Assembly: GCA_030272585.1 (NCBI GenBank)
Contig: BSYQ01000006.1
Span: 2,195,001 to 2,259,000, forward strand
DNA: 64,000 nt
Source: Bryopsis sp. KO-2023
Taxonomy: Eukaryota > Chlorophyta > Ulvophyceae > Bryopsidales > Bryopsidaceae
Direction: 5' to 3'
Below the pieces are notes generated by a model. The model was not told where the DNA came from. It worked only from the letters and a program-made list of their open reading frames with translations, and made no database searches. The translations under genes were made by a program, and so were the position numbers. Shown here one piece after another: positions 1 through 9,481 of this stretch. The stretch's first letter is position 1. Each line of letters opens with the position of its first letter.

Positions 1-277
1 AAAAGGGTTTTATCTCGGGTTTGAGAAGGTGTCTTGACCCTTAAGATGGTTTGGTTTTGTGAAAGGGATCACAAACTTTGAGATGTTTCTCCAATCTCAA
101 TCTTGACCGGATATGAAACTTTTGGTGTAGTGGCTCGCTGAAAGGCACCTAGAGATTTCAACATTTGGTCAAAGTACCGTGTGTAAACCATTGCTAAGGT
201 TTCTGCACCCTGTAGCATATAAGTGTTTATCCAAGTGGAGTCAGGACCAGGAGGTCTGACACTTTGGGGGGGAGGAA
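1..277 (+). mobile_element. 3' untranslated end of an upstream copy of element 1
   Basis: This stretch matches 5780-6056, the region between the pol stop and the 3' LTR of element 1, with only a few differences. It ends in the polypurine tract (G run then GAGGAA) that primes plus-strand synthesis directly before the LTR at 278. It is therefore the tail of a second copy whose pol lies outside the window, so element 1 is arranged in tandem around a shared LTR. No gene is present here. Confidence 0.85.
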
Positions 278-521
278 TGTTATGACGTCACACGCGTGTG
301 TCACGGTGTGTCGCCACGTGTACATGTGTGTCGCCACGTGTGTCACCTGTCGTGACACATTTGCATCTGTCCCCACACGGTGGTAGCAGGGTCCAATCAC
401 CAAGTATGGTGATTGCTACCATGTGTACTAGCAACGCTCATAAAAGGCGTTGGTACACTCTCTTTCCAGGTTTTGGTTTGAGAAAGACTTTCACTGCCAC
501 TGAAAGTCAAGCAGCATAACA
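278..521 (+). repeat. LTR of element 1, copy 1 (244 bp)
   Basis: The LTR is bounded by the 7-bp inverted termini TGTTATG and CATAACA and preceded by a polypurine tract. It matches the LTR at 6057-6300 at the same length, differing by a few bases and small compensating indels near the 3' end, so both are young. It carries a perfect CRE-type palindrome TGACGTCA at 283-290, repeated CCACGTGT boxes at about 312-345 and a TATA-like CATAAAAG at 439-446, consistent with the promoter role of a U3 region. The 73-residue open frame inside it is not regarded as a gene. Confidence 0.92.
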
Positions 522-525
522 TTTC

Positions 526-609
526 AATGTGTCACGACAGGTGACACACGTGGCGACACACATGTACACGTGGCGACACACCGTGACACACGCGTGTGAC
601 GTCATAACA
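526..609 (-). repeat. Inverted copy of the first 84 bp of the element 1 LTR
   Basis: Read on the minus strand this repeats the LTR from its exact first base (TGTTATG, complement at 603-609) for about 84 bases. Together with 278-361 it forms an inverted repeat around the rest of the LTR. It is joined at its exact terminus to a pol fragment, see 611-2299. Confidence 0.88.
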
Positions 610-610
610 T

Positions 611-2299
611 TCTTCAAGAAGAGCTTGTGCTCTCTCAAACGATCCATGACCTTTTTGAGATGCATGATGTGGTCTTTCTCATTCCTCGAATACACAAGTA
701 TATCATCAAGATAGATAAGGACGTACTTCCCTATCATCCCATGAAATACACGGTTCATCCATGTTTGGAATATCGCTGGTGCATTCGTCAAACCCATCGG
801 TAAGACACGATATTCAAACAATCCAAAGGGCGTCTTGAAAGCCGTTTTAGCCTAGTCCTCAGCTTTGACACGAAGCTGCCAGTAACCAGCTTTCAAATCA
901 AGGGCGGAAAAGTACCTCGCACCTTGTAACTGATCCAACAGATCATCGATACGTGGGATAGGGTATTGATTTTTGACTGTTAACTTATTCAAACCTCTAT
1001 AGTCCACACACATTCTTTTTGTCCCATCCGGTTTGGGTACAAACAAGACTGGTGCTCCCCATGGACTACACGACGGTTGAATAAGTCCTTTAGCCAACAT
1101 ATCCGATATCTGATCCTCAATTTCCTTACGCTCTCCAGGCGTATAGCGAAATATAGGACGACTCACAGGATTTGCTCCTGGTATCAGATCTATAGAAGCA
1201 TCGAACTCTCTAGAGGGTGGACACGAGGCCAATTCATTCGCAAACCAATCCTCGTATTTGTCCAATATAGGAGCCAACATGTAGCCAACTTCAACAAATT
1301 GTGTTTCGTCTTTTTGACACCAAAGTGTCCCGAATACACCGTTGAATGAAAATCTTTTATAATATCCAACCTGAGGCCATCAAAGTTTGGGACAACCACC
1401 CGCGTTCCATTCCACCAAAAACCCGAGTCGAAACGACACATTGAAGCAGCGGATTCCAATGTATTGAACCACTCGTCTTTAGCGTACCCCTCAGATAATC
1501 GTCGCTGAAGATCGATATTAGGCAAAGGAGAGAGAGCTGGGCCCTCCTCACCAAGGTGACTGAGTCGGCCACGCTTGCTCACCGACTCCAACAAGACACT
1601 GATCTGCTGAGAATACCGTACAGGATAGCGCGACAAGGGGTCTGCTACATTCGTCCTGCCTGGCTGGTATTCCCACTTGAATCGGTATCCCTGAAGACAC
1701 TCAAGCCACCGCACCGCTCTTCGAGACAACGTTACCTGGGAATGGAAAAATGTGTTGGGTTTGTGATCCACGATCACCTTAAACTCCATCACATCCAGAT
1801 AGCACCTCCACAACTTCAAAGCATGGACAACAGCAAACATTTCTTTGTCTGATATTGACCATCTCAATTGTGCACCATGTAGCATTTTACTTTCAAATGC
1901 TATTGGTCGACCTTCTTGAAGTAATATTGCACCAATAGCCCAATCCGAGGCATCGGCAATAACTTCAAAAGGTTTACTGAAATCTGGCATTGCCAAGCAA
2001 GGTGCATGGGTCAGGGCTTCCTTAACTGCAACCATTGCTTTGCGACAATCATCATTCCAGTCCCACTCCTTACTCTTCCTAAGTAAGTTCGTAAGTGGTC
2101 CGACCAATTTACTGTATCCTTGAATGAACCGACGGAAGTAATTTGAAAGACCTAAGAAGGATCTCAACTCAGATATATTTTGTGGCTCTGGCCAATCAAT
2201 GACCTTCTGAGTCTTGCGAGTATCTACCGCAATCCCTTCTTTGCTTATCACGAAGCCAAGATAATGCAATGCATCCTTAAAGAAATCACACTTTGATCT
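611..2299 (-). pseudogene. Inverted, circularly permuted pol fragment of element 1
   Basis: The minus strand carries two pieces of the same pol that is intact at 2301-5636. Read 5' to 3' on the minus strand, piece one (2299 to about 1285) matches 3327-4338, covering the end of reverse transcriptase, RNase H and the start of integrase. A filler of about 7 bases follows. Piece two (about 1279 to 611) then matches 2658-3327, the first part of reverse transcriptase including the YLDD motif. The two outer ends abut at the same source position, 3327/3328, so the fragment is a circle of about 1.68 kb opened at that point. It lacks a continuous frame and cannot make a polyprotein. Confidence 0.85.
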
Positions 2300-2300
2300 T

Positions 2301-5300
2301 TATCTTGGAGATGTTTGGTTGAAGGACCATTGTGCTCATATGGATTTCCTTCATAACAGTTGTTCGTTGTTGTCAACTCGTGGACGTCGAGTTACGATCC
2401 ATCATACTATTTCGGCTCGAAATCGTAGTGATCGTTGTGTTCATACGGTTACTCCATTTCTTTCCATTAAACAAGTGAAACGATGTCTTCGTGATGATCG
2501 GATCACTCCATTCCTTGTCTTGGTGCGTGAGGTCACGCCACCTCTTGAGGGGGAGGAACATGGGTCTCCTAATGCGTTGTTTCGTGAACGTAGATCACTA
2601 GAGGATGTGGTAAAATCCGCACACGGTGATCATGTTGAGAAAGAAACGTTGGAGAACATGTTGGCTCCTATATTGGACGAATACGAGGATCGGTTTGCGA
2701 ATGAATTGGCCTCGTGTCCACCCTCTAGAGAGTTCGATGCTTCTATAGATCTGATACCAGGAGCAAATCCTGTGAGTCGTCCTATATTTCGCTATACGCC
2801 TGGAGAGCGTAAGGAAATTGAGGATCAGATATCGGATATGTTGGCTAAGGGACTTATTCAACCGTCGTGTAGTCCATGGGGAGCACCAGTCTTGTTTGTA
2901 CCCAAACCGGATGGGACAAAAAGAATGTGTGTGGACTACAGGGGTTTGAATAAGTTAACAGTCAAAAATCAATACCCTATCCCACGTATCGATGATTTGT
3001 TGGATCAGTTACAAGGTGCGAGGTACTTTTCCGCCCTTGATTTGAAAGCTGGTTACTGGCAGCTTCGTGTCAAAGCTGAGGACCAGGCTAAAACGGCTTT
3101 CAAAACGCCCTTTGGATTGTTTGAATATCGTGTCTTACCGATGGGTTTGACGAACGCACCAGCGATATTCCAAACATGGATGAACCGTGTATTTCATGGG
3201 ATGATAGGGAAGTACGTCCTTATCTATCTTGATGATATACTTGTGTATTCGAGGAATGAGAAAGACCACATCATGCATCTCAAAAAGGTCATGGATCGTT
3301 TGAGAGAGCACAAGCTCTTCTTGAAGAGATCAAAGTGTGATTTCTTTAAGGATGCATTGCATTATCTTGGCTTCGTGATAAGCAAAGAAGGGATTGCGGT
3401 AGATACTCGCAAGACTCAGAAGGTCATTGATTGGCCAGAGCCACAAAATATATCTGAGTTGAGATCCTTCTTAGGTCTTTCAAATTACTTCCGTCGGTTC
3501 ATTCAAGGATACAGTAAATTGGTCGGACCACTTACGAACTTACTTAGGAAGAGTAAGGAGTGGGACTGGAATGATGATTGTCGCAAAGCAATGGTTGCAG
3601 TTAAGGAAGCCCTGACCCATGCACCTTGCTTGGCAATGCCAGATTTCAGTAAGCCTTTTGAAGTTATTGCCGATGCCTCGGATTGGGCTATTGGTGCAAT
3701 ATTACTTCAAGAAGGTCGACCAATAGCATTTGAAAGTAAAATGCTACATGGTGCACAATTGAGATGGTCAATATCAGACAAAGAAATGTTTGCTGTTGTC
3801 CATGCTTTGAAATTGTGGAGGTGCTATCTGGATGTGATGGAGTTTAAGGTGATCGTGGATCACAAACCCAACACATTTTTCCATTCCCAGGTAACGTTGT
3901 CTCGAAGAGCGGTGCGGTGGCTTGAGTGTCTTCAGGGATACCGATTCAAGTGGGAATACCAGCCAGGCAGGACGAATGTAGCAGACCCCTTGTCGCGCTA
4001 TCCTGTACGGTATTCTCAGCAGATCAGTGTCTTGTTGGAGTCGGTGAGCAAGCGTGGCCGACTCAGTCACCTTGGTGAGGAGGGCCCAGCTCTCTCTCCT
4101 TTGCCTAATATCGATCTTCAGCGACGATTATCTGAGGGGTACGCTAAAGACGAGTGGTTCAATACATTGGAATCCGCTGCTTCAATGTGTCGTTTCGACT
4201 CGGGTTTTTGGTGGAATGGAACGCGGGTGGTTGTCCCAAACTTTGATGGCCTCAGGTTGGATATTATGAAAGATTTTCATTCAACGGTGTATTCGGGACA
4301 CTTTGGTGTCAAAAAGACGAAACACAATTTGTTGAAGTGGTTTTGGTGGCCAGGGGTAGAGAAGGATATATTGTCCTTTATCAAAGGTTGTGATAGTTGT
4401 CAACGGAACAAGTGGAGACGTGGCAAACCTCCTGGTTCGTTGCAACCTCTACCGATACCAGATGCTCGTTGGGAGAGTGTTTCGATGGATTTGATAGTCG
4501 AGCTTCCCAAGTCAGGTGCTGAGCATTATGATGCGATCCTCGTTTTCGTGGACCGACTCACGAAAATGGTGAGATGCGCTGCAACATACACGAAGTGTGA
4601 TGCTGCAGAAACAGCGAGACTCTTTGTATCACATGTCTTCCGTTCACACGGTCTTCCTAGGACATTGGTGAGTGACAGAGATCCCAGGTGGAGATCACGA
4701 TTCTTTGCGGAATTGTGTAATACTTGGAAGATCAGTCAGGCTATGTCAACTGCTTTTCATCCCACCACTGATGGGCAGACTGAGGCAATGAACAAAGTCT
4801 TAGAAGACACCCTAAGACATTTTGTTGGGATACGCCACAGTGATTGGTCTGAACTGTTGCCAGTTGTCGAGTTTGCTATGAATAACTCCAAGTCGGAAGC
4901 GACTGGTGAGACACCATTTTTCCTTAATTACGGTCGTGATCCTTGGACAGCTACGACGGCACAGATGCCTGGATTCGGGCCAGGTGCATCTAGTAGAAAG
5001 AGCTCGTCACTGCAGATGGCGGTGCCAGCTGTACAAAGAATGACGACAACGATAAGAGATAGCATTGTGAAGGCGAAAAGGTGTTTAGAGGCAGCACGTC
5101 AAAGGATGAAGGCGTATGCTGATCGACATAGACGTCCTGTGGATGTGAAAGTAGGCGATAAAGTGTTGTTGGATGCACGGCATATCCGCCTAAAACATCC
5201 AGGATCCCGAAAATTGATGCCGAAGTGGATCGGACCCTTTACTATTTCGGATCAAATCGGTAAGGTAGCTTTTCGGTTGGATTTACCGAACTATCTTAAA

Positions 5301-5636
5301 ATTCATCCGGTTTTTCATGCGAGCTTGATGAAGCCTTATTGGGCGCATGGAAAAGTTCAGCCTCCTCCGCCGGTGGAACTCGATGATGAGTTGGAATATG
5401 AGGTTGAAATGCTTTTAGATCATCGTGTACGGCGAATAGGTCGAAAGCGTAAAACTGAGTATTTGTGCAAATGGATGGGTTATGGACATGAGCATAATAC
5501 TTGGGAACCCGAAGAGCATATGGAGAATGCTAGGGAATTGGTAGAAGAATACCAAAACAAAATCAAGTCGACGGACTTGTCTCCGCCAATTGTTATCCGT
5601 CGAAGTGAACGCCTTCGGTCGAAAGAGCGCAATTGA
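2301..5636 (+). CDS. pol: Element 1 Ty3/gypsy Pol with chromodomain (5'-truncated)
   Basis: This is the polyprotein of a chromodomain Ty3/gypsy (chromovirus-like) retrotransposon that copies RNA to DNA and integrates it. The frame opens at the very end of the aspartic protease (an LGDVWL-type segment). Reverse transcriptase follows ([19 protein letters not shown]), then RNase H (IADASDWAIG, DKEMFAVVHAL), integrase (HH-CC zinc motif ending CDSCQRNK; catalytic D, D, E in DLIVEL, SDRDPRW and DGQTEAMN) and a C-terminal chromodomain (YEVEMLLDHR to TWEPEEH). Gag, the primer-binding site and most of protease are missing because the inverted fragment at 522-2299 lies in their place. No genuine ATG start is visible. 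The pol is otherwise open to its stop and looks recent. Confidence 0.93.
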   Translation, partial: YLGDVWLKDHCAHMDFLHNSCSLLSTRGRRVTIHHTISARNRSDRCVHTVTPFLSIKQVKRCLRDDRITPFLVLVREVTPPLEGEEHGSPNALFRERRSLEDVVKSAHGDHVEKETLENMLAPILDEYEDRFANELASCPPSREFDASIDLIPGANPVSRPIFRYTPGERKEIEDQISDMLAKGLIQPSCSPWGAPVLFVPKPDGTKRMCVDYRGLNKLTVKNQYPIPRIDDLLDQLQGARYFSALDLKAGYWQLRVKAEDQAKTAFKTPFGLFEYRVLPMGLTNAPAIFQTWMNRVFHGMIGKYVLIYLDDILVYSRNEKDHIMHLKKVMDRLREHKLFLKRSKCDFFKDALHYLGFVISKEGIAVDTRKTQKVIDWPEPQNISELRSFLGLSNYFRRFIQGYSKLVGPLTNLLRKSKEWDWNDDCRKAMVAVKEALTHAPCLAMPDFSKPFEVIADASDWAIGAILLQEGRPIAFESKMLHGAQLRWSISDKEMFAVVHALKLWRCYLDVMEFKVIVDHKPNTFFHSQVTLSRRAVRWLECLQGYRFKWEYQPGRTNVADPLSRYPVRYSQQISVLLESVSKRGRLSHLGEEGPALSPLPNIDLQRRLSEGYAKDEWFNTLESAASMCRFDSGFWWNGTRVVVPNFDGLRLDIMKDFHSTVYSGHFGVKKTKHNLLKWFWWPGVEKDILSFIKGCDSCQRNKWRRGKPPGSLQPLPIPDARWESVSMDLIVELPKSGAEHYDAILVFVDRLTKMVRCAATYTKCDAAETARLFVSHVFRSHGLPRTLVSDRDPRWRSRFFAELCNTWKISQAMSTAFHPTTDGQTEAMNKVLEDTLRHFVGIRHSDWSELLPVVEFAMNNSKSEATGETPFFLNYGRDPWTATTAQMPGFGPGASSRKSSSLQMAVPAVQRMTTTIRDSIVKAKRCLEAARQRMKAYADRHRRPVDVKVGDKVLLDARHIRLKHPGSRKLMPKWIGPFTISDQIGKVAFRLDLPNYLKIHPVFHASLMKPYWAHGKVQPPPPVELDDELEYEVEMLLDHRVRRIGRKRKTEYLCKWMGYGHEHNTWEPEEHMENARELVEEYQNKIKSTDLSPPIVIRRSERLRSKERN

Positions 5637-6056
5637 CAGAGTAGGAGATCTCAAGAGAAGGGAAATAAATTGAATGGGCAAAATTTGATTTGAATATCTC
5701 CGCACATATGTGTGAATGCCGACGGGTGAGATATTATTTTCCTAAGGCAAGGTAGCCAATGTGGAAAAGCGTTCACCATGAAAAGGGTTTTATCTCGGGT
5801 TTGAGAAGGTGTCTTGACCCTTAAGATGGTTTGGTTTTGTGAAAGGGATCACAAACTTTGAGATGTTTCTCCAATCTCAATCTTGACCGAATATGAAACT
5901 TTTGGTGTAGTGGCTCGCTGAAAGGCACCTAGAGATTTCAACATTTGGTCAAAGTACCGTGTGTAAACCATTGCTAAGGTTCTGCACCCTGTAGCATATA
6001 AGTGTTTATCCAAATGGAGTCAGGACCAGGAGGTCTGACACTTTGGGGGGGAGGAA
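5637..6056 (+). mobile_element. Element 1 3' untranslated region and polypurine tract
   Basis: Non-coding sequence lies between the pol stop and the 3' LTR. It ends in a G-run plus GAGGAA polypurine tract next to the LTR start. Its last 277 bases are repeated at 1-277. Confidence 0.85.
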
Positions 6057-6300
6057 TGTTATGACGTCACACGCGTGTGTCACGGTGTGTCGCCACGTGT
6101 ACATGTGTGTCGCCACGTGTGTCACCTGTCGTGACACATTTGCATCTGTCCCCACACGGTGGTAGCAGGGTCCAATCACCAAGTATGGTGATTGCTACCA
6201 TGTGTACTAGCAACGCTCATAAAAGGCGTTGGTACACTCTCTTTCCAGGTTTTGGTTTGAGAAAGACTTCACTGCCACTTGAAGTCAAGCAAGCATAACA
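6057..6300 (+). repeat. 3' LTR of element 1 (244 bp)
   Basis: It has the same TGTTATG/CATAACA termini and length as 278-521. CRE TGACGTCA is at 6062-6069 and a TATA-like CATAAAAG at 6218-6225. The next base, 6301, continues the integrase codons of element 2, so this LTR end marks the exact insertion point. The matching left flank lies outside the window, so the target duplication cannot be checked here. Confidence 0.93.
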
Positions 6301-7170
6301 GTTTCGGATAGAGACAGTCGGTTCACTAGTAATTTTTGGAGAGCTCTGTGGAAGAGAGCAGATACTAGATTGGCAATGTCTAGTAGTTACCACCCTGAGA
6401 CAGACGGGCAGACAGAAAGGGCTAACAGAACTGTGCAGGAGATTCTGCGAAGTTATGTTGAGCCTGCAGGTGCAGATTGGGAAGAGCATTTGGCTGCTGC
6501 AGAGTTTGCTTACAACTCCAGCATCAATGCCACTACAGGATTCTCTCCCTTTTTCCTCATGTACGGGCAGAATCCCCGAACTCCTGCAAGTGCTGTAGCA
6601 ACTACAGCCTGCCCTGCGGTGGATGATTGGTGGACTACTTGGCAGCAAGCTCTGCTTGCTGGCAGAGACAACATTGCTCAAGCTCAGGATCGACAACGCC
6701 AGGTGGCGGATCAAACCAGGCGGGGAGGGGGCTTTGAGCCAGGCGAAAAAGTTTTTCTGGCAACCAAGGACTTACCCCTACCTGATGTACTGAGCAGGAA
6801 ACTAACTGCAAAGTTCTGTGGGCCATTTGAGGTGGTAGAAAGGCTGTCAGAGGTGGCAGTCAGGTTGAGGCTGCCAGGGCATTGGCGAATCCATGATGTG
6901 TTTCATGTGTCCAAGCTGAAGCCTGCCTTTATTGATCAGGAGGGCAGTTTTCCAGCCAGGAGGACACATGCACTGCAGCCTGAACCAGAGCTGGTTGAGG
7001 GGCAAGAGGAATACCTGGTGGACAGGATTCTTGCAGAAAGGACTGTCAGAGGCAGGAAGCAGTACCTTGTTAGGTGGCAGGGCTATGACCAGTCAGAGGA
7101 TACATGGGAGCCTGCCAGAAACTTGCGAAACGCACCGGACAAGTTACGTGAGTTTGAGATAAGGAGCTGA
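6301..7170 (+). pseudogene. pol: Element 2 integrase C-terminal part and chromodomain, cut by element 1
   Basis: The frame enters directly after the element 1 LTR in the middle of the integrase catalytic core (VSDRDSRF, the second catalytic Asp). It runs through the Glu motif (YHPETDGQTERANR), a GPF/Y-type segment (CGPFEVVERL) and a chromodomain (EYLVDRILAERTV to TWEPARNLRN). It ends at a normal stop. Protease, reverse transcriptase, RNase H and the first half of integrase lie left of element 1, outside the window. The sequence resembles the element 3 integrase at 12180-13255 but not closely, so elements 2 and 3 are related lineages. Confidence 0.9.
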
Positions 7171-7344
7171 AAGGACCCGACCAAGCAGAGGTGACAGGTT
7201 GATATCTCTGACAGACTGAAGCAACCCCTGACAGAAACAGCGAAAAGAGTGCAGTATACTGGAACAAGAAGCTGTCTAGCAAGTTACGTGCGCAGAGCAG
7301 GAAAGGAGAAAGAGGAGCTTATCGTTCGAAAGGAAGGAGTCAAT

Positions 7345-8211
7345 ATGGATCAGCAACCAGCAAACCAGACCGCCCTTATCGTCTCAACCCCCGCCAGCAG
7401 CAGTGAGCCAGCAGAGGCTGCCCCTGTGGTTATCCCTGCGGCAGCGGTGGAGAAAGCCGACGTGATCAAGGGGGCAGATGAGGTTGTGGCGTTTGAGGAG
7501 GCTGTGCAGGTTCTGCGGAAGAGGGCAGTCGACGTTGCGGAGTTGGAAAGGCTGAGGAGCAAGTGTCAAAAGGTGGAGCAGGAGAAGTGGAAGCTGCAAG
7601 GGTCTCTGAGTGCTGCCGAAAGTGAGCTGAAAGCGTGGCGAGAGTGGGCGAAGAAAATGCCGGTAACGCGGTTGGATTCCGAAGAGGAGTTGTCCTTCGG
7701 CTTCCTGGACACAGGGCTCCCTGAACCAGAAAAACCTGCAGCAGACCAAAAGAGTGAGATGGAGACGGCGCTGAAAGAAACGGGACGTGGCTGTTCGCTT
7801 TGCTTCAAGACGGCGAGGTCTCTTGGGGCACCAGTGCGGGAGCTCCCATGTCGGAAGCACAGGATATGCTGCAGAGACCTCTGTGTCCAGAGACTCTGGT
7901 ACGCGCCAGACGTAACGGTGGAAAAGACGAACCCAGACGGGAGCTTGGACGTGGTCGGACAACTCAGCGAAACGCGAAAGGGGGTTTCGGTGGATGCAGC
8001 GAAAGAGTGTGGGCTGTGCCAGCTTCGGGTGCACACGGCCATGGCGCCGAGGGTGCTGACGTCCTTGCGAATCGCGCTCGTCAGTCCACCCCTGCCGACG
8101 CAACCAGCCTCCCCGGGACGAACCAATCGTGATTGCGTGCCGCTGCGAGAGGTCCGCTGGAGTGTGCCCGCGCTTGCGCCAAAGAGGGGCTTGAAACGTC
8201 CGGCGGCCTGA
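7345..8211 (+). CDS. Element 2 extra ORF (ORF3) with coiled coil and Cys/His motif
   Basis: A 288-residue ORF starts at ATG 7345, 174 bases after the pol stop, where envelope genes lie in some gypsy elements. There is no signal peptide or membrane segment. It opens with a Pro/Ala-rich segment (MDQQPANQT). A heptad-like charged region follows (about residues 58-105, ELERLRSKCQKVEQEKWKL), then a Cys/His cluster: C-x2-C-F, APVR-x3-C-R-x-H-R-x-C-x4-C, and 41 residues later C-G-L-C. The C-terminus is Arg/Pro rich. ORF3 of element 3 has the same layout and spacing. Function is unknown; zinc binding and nucleic-acid or Gag-like roles are inference only. Confidence 0.8.
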   Translation: MDQQPANQTALIVSTPASSSEPAEAAPVVIPAAAVEKADVIKGADEVVAFEEAVQVLRKRAVDVAELERLRSKCQKVEQEKWKLQGSLSAAESELKAWREWAKKMPVTRLDSEEELSFGFLDTGLPEPEKPAADQKSEMETALKETGRGCSLCFKTARSLGAPVRELPCRKHRICCRDLCVQRLWYAPDVTVEKTNPDGSLDVVGQLSETRKGVSVDAAKECGLCQLRVHTAMAPRVLTSLRIALVSPPLPTQPASPGRTNRDCVPLREVRWSVPALAPKRGLKRPAA

Positions 8212-9108
8212 GGCAGGAATCGACAGGAGGTGTGACCATGGGAGTTGTGGCAGGATTTGAATGTGGTTTGCTCAGTGGGTGCAGTGAAAGAGTTGGAGTT
8301 TTTCAAGGGCTGTCCAGTTTCTGGTGATCAGTGTGTTGGAAGTGGAATTTTTCAGGCAGGGTTAAACCCTTAGGGCTGTCCAGTTTCTGGTGATCAGTGT
8401 GTTGGAGGTGGACAAAGATCTCTTTTGCAGTTTCTGGTCAGGTTGAGATGAAAACTCTGAAGTTTGCAACCTGTTTTGGTTATGAGAATGGTTCACCTGT
8501 TGATACATTACAAGTCCAGTCAAATGGGTTTTTATCTTTGTGAGGTTGGTATTTGTTGCCACTTGAGTATGGCTGGTTAAAAGGACAGATACAGCAACCT
8601 GCATGGAGTTTTTATTTCAGTTTTGAATATGGAAATTGGTTTGACAAATCAGTGGCAGAATTACAACACTTGAGGGGCTGGAAAAATGAGAGATTTGGGT
8701 TCTATTTCAGACTGCAGATGGAGTGCAGTGTTTGCTTGAAAGAAGGGCTCTGATTTCTATATTACAGGTCCATGGATAGTTTGTTGAGCTGAAACATTTC
8801 TGTGGGAAATTTGGTCCCTTTGAAAGTTATGGTTGTGTCAGGGTACATAAGGGATAGCAATTTCCAGTGGTAGGACTTGGTATGGCTACATTTATTTTGG
8901 ACTTGATTATCAGTGACTGAAATCTGAAAGATGTTTTATTTTAATTCGATACATTGGATCAGGTCTGAATTGCAGATATGAGTTTTTCATTGGCAGAAGT
9001 TGGACTAAGAAGTTCTTCACTGATATGGGTTTTGGTTAGCTTGCAGTCTCTTGGGGTTTTTCCTTTCTAAGTTGCAGTAGGGGCTACTGCAGTTCAGGTG
9101 GGGAGGAA
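8212..9108 (+). mobile_element. Element 2 3' non-coding region
   Basis: No convincing ORF is present. There is a local duplication of a segment beginning GGGCTGTCCAGTTTCTGG (about 8307 and 8372). The stretch ends with a GTGGGGAGGAA polypurine tract directly before the LTR at 9109. Confidence 0.7.
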
Positions 9109-9479
9109 TGTAGTGAATCGCCTGATTCAGAGCCTGCTGGGCCCTGAATCAGGAGATCTGACTGTAGGTTGGCGAGCTGGCAGCTCAGCAGGTGTCCCTG
9201 CTGAACTGGCAGCTCAGAACATTCTGTGATCTGACCTGATACAGTGATGGGTTCACTGTGTCAGCTCAGTAGTTGTCTGATCAGGGGATCAGGTCTTGTC
9301 AGAGGTGCTGCAGCAGGGTATTTGGGCAGCGCCTCTAGGGTATTGATACACTTGGTTTTAACCTAGCTTTAACCTTGTTCGGAGTGCTTTGCACCTTGGT
9401 CTCCTTTGTTTCACCTTCAGCTTGGCTGGCAGACTTGCAGAGTCGCAGCCGTTGCAGGAAGGACCACAGGAGTATTACA
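9109..9479 (+). repeat. 3' LTR of element 2 (about 371 bp)
   Basis: The LTR starts TGTAGTGAATCG directly after the polypurine tract and most plausibly ends ...TATTACA, giving TGTA/TACA termini. The right end is a judgement: downstream sequence changes at once to the repeat-rich 5' coding part of element 3. No second copy of this LTR is in the window, so its length is not proved. Confidence 0.7.
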
Positions 9480-9481
9480 GG

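Noticed and set aside
298..519. 73-residue open frame inside the LTR (also at 6077-6298)
   Set aside because: It lies wholly in the LTR, is repeated only because the LTR is, and its C-terminus changes with single-base indels between copies.
9389..9481. Methionine start of the element 3 polyprotein at 9389
   Set aside because: It is inside the LTR of element 2, which interrupts element 3; the fused frame is accidental.
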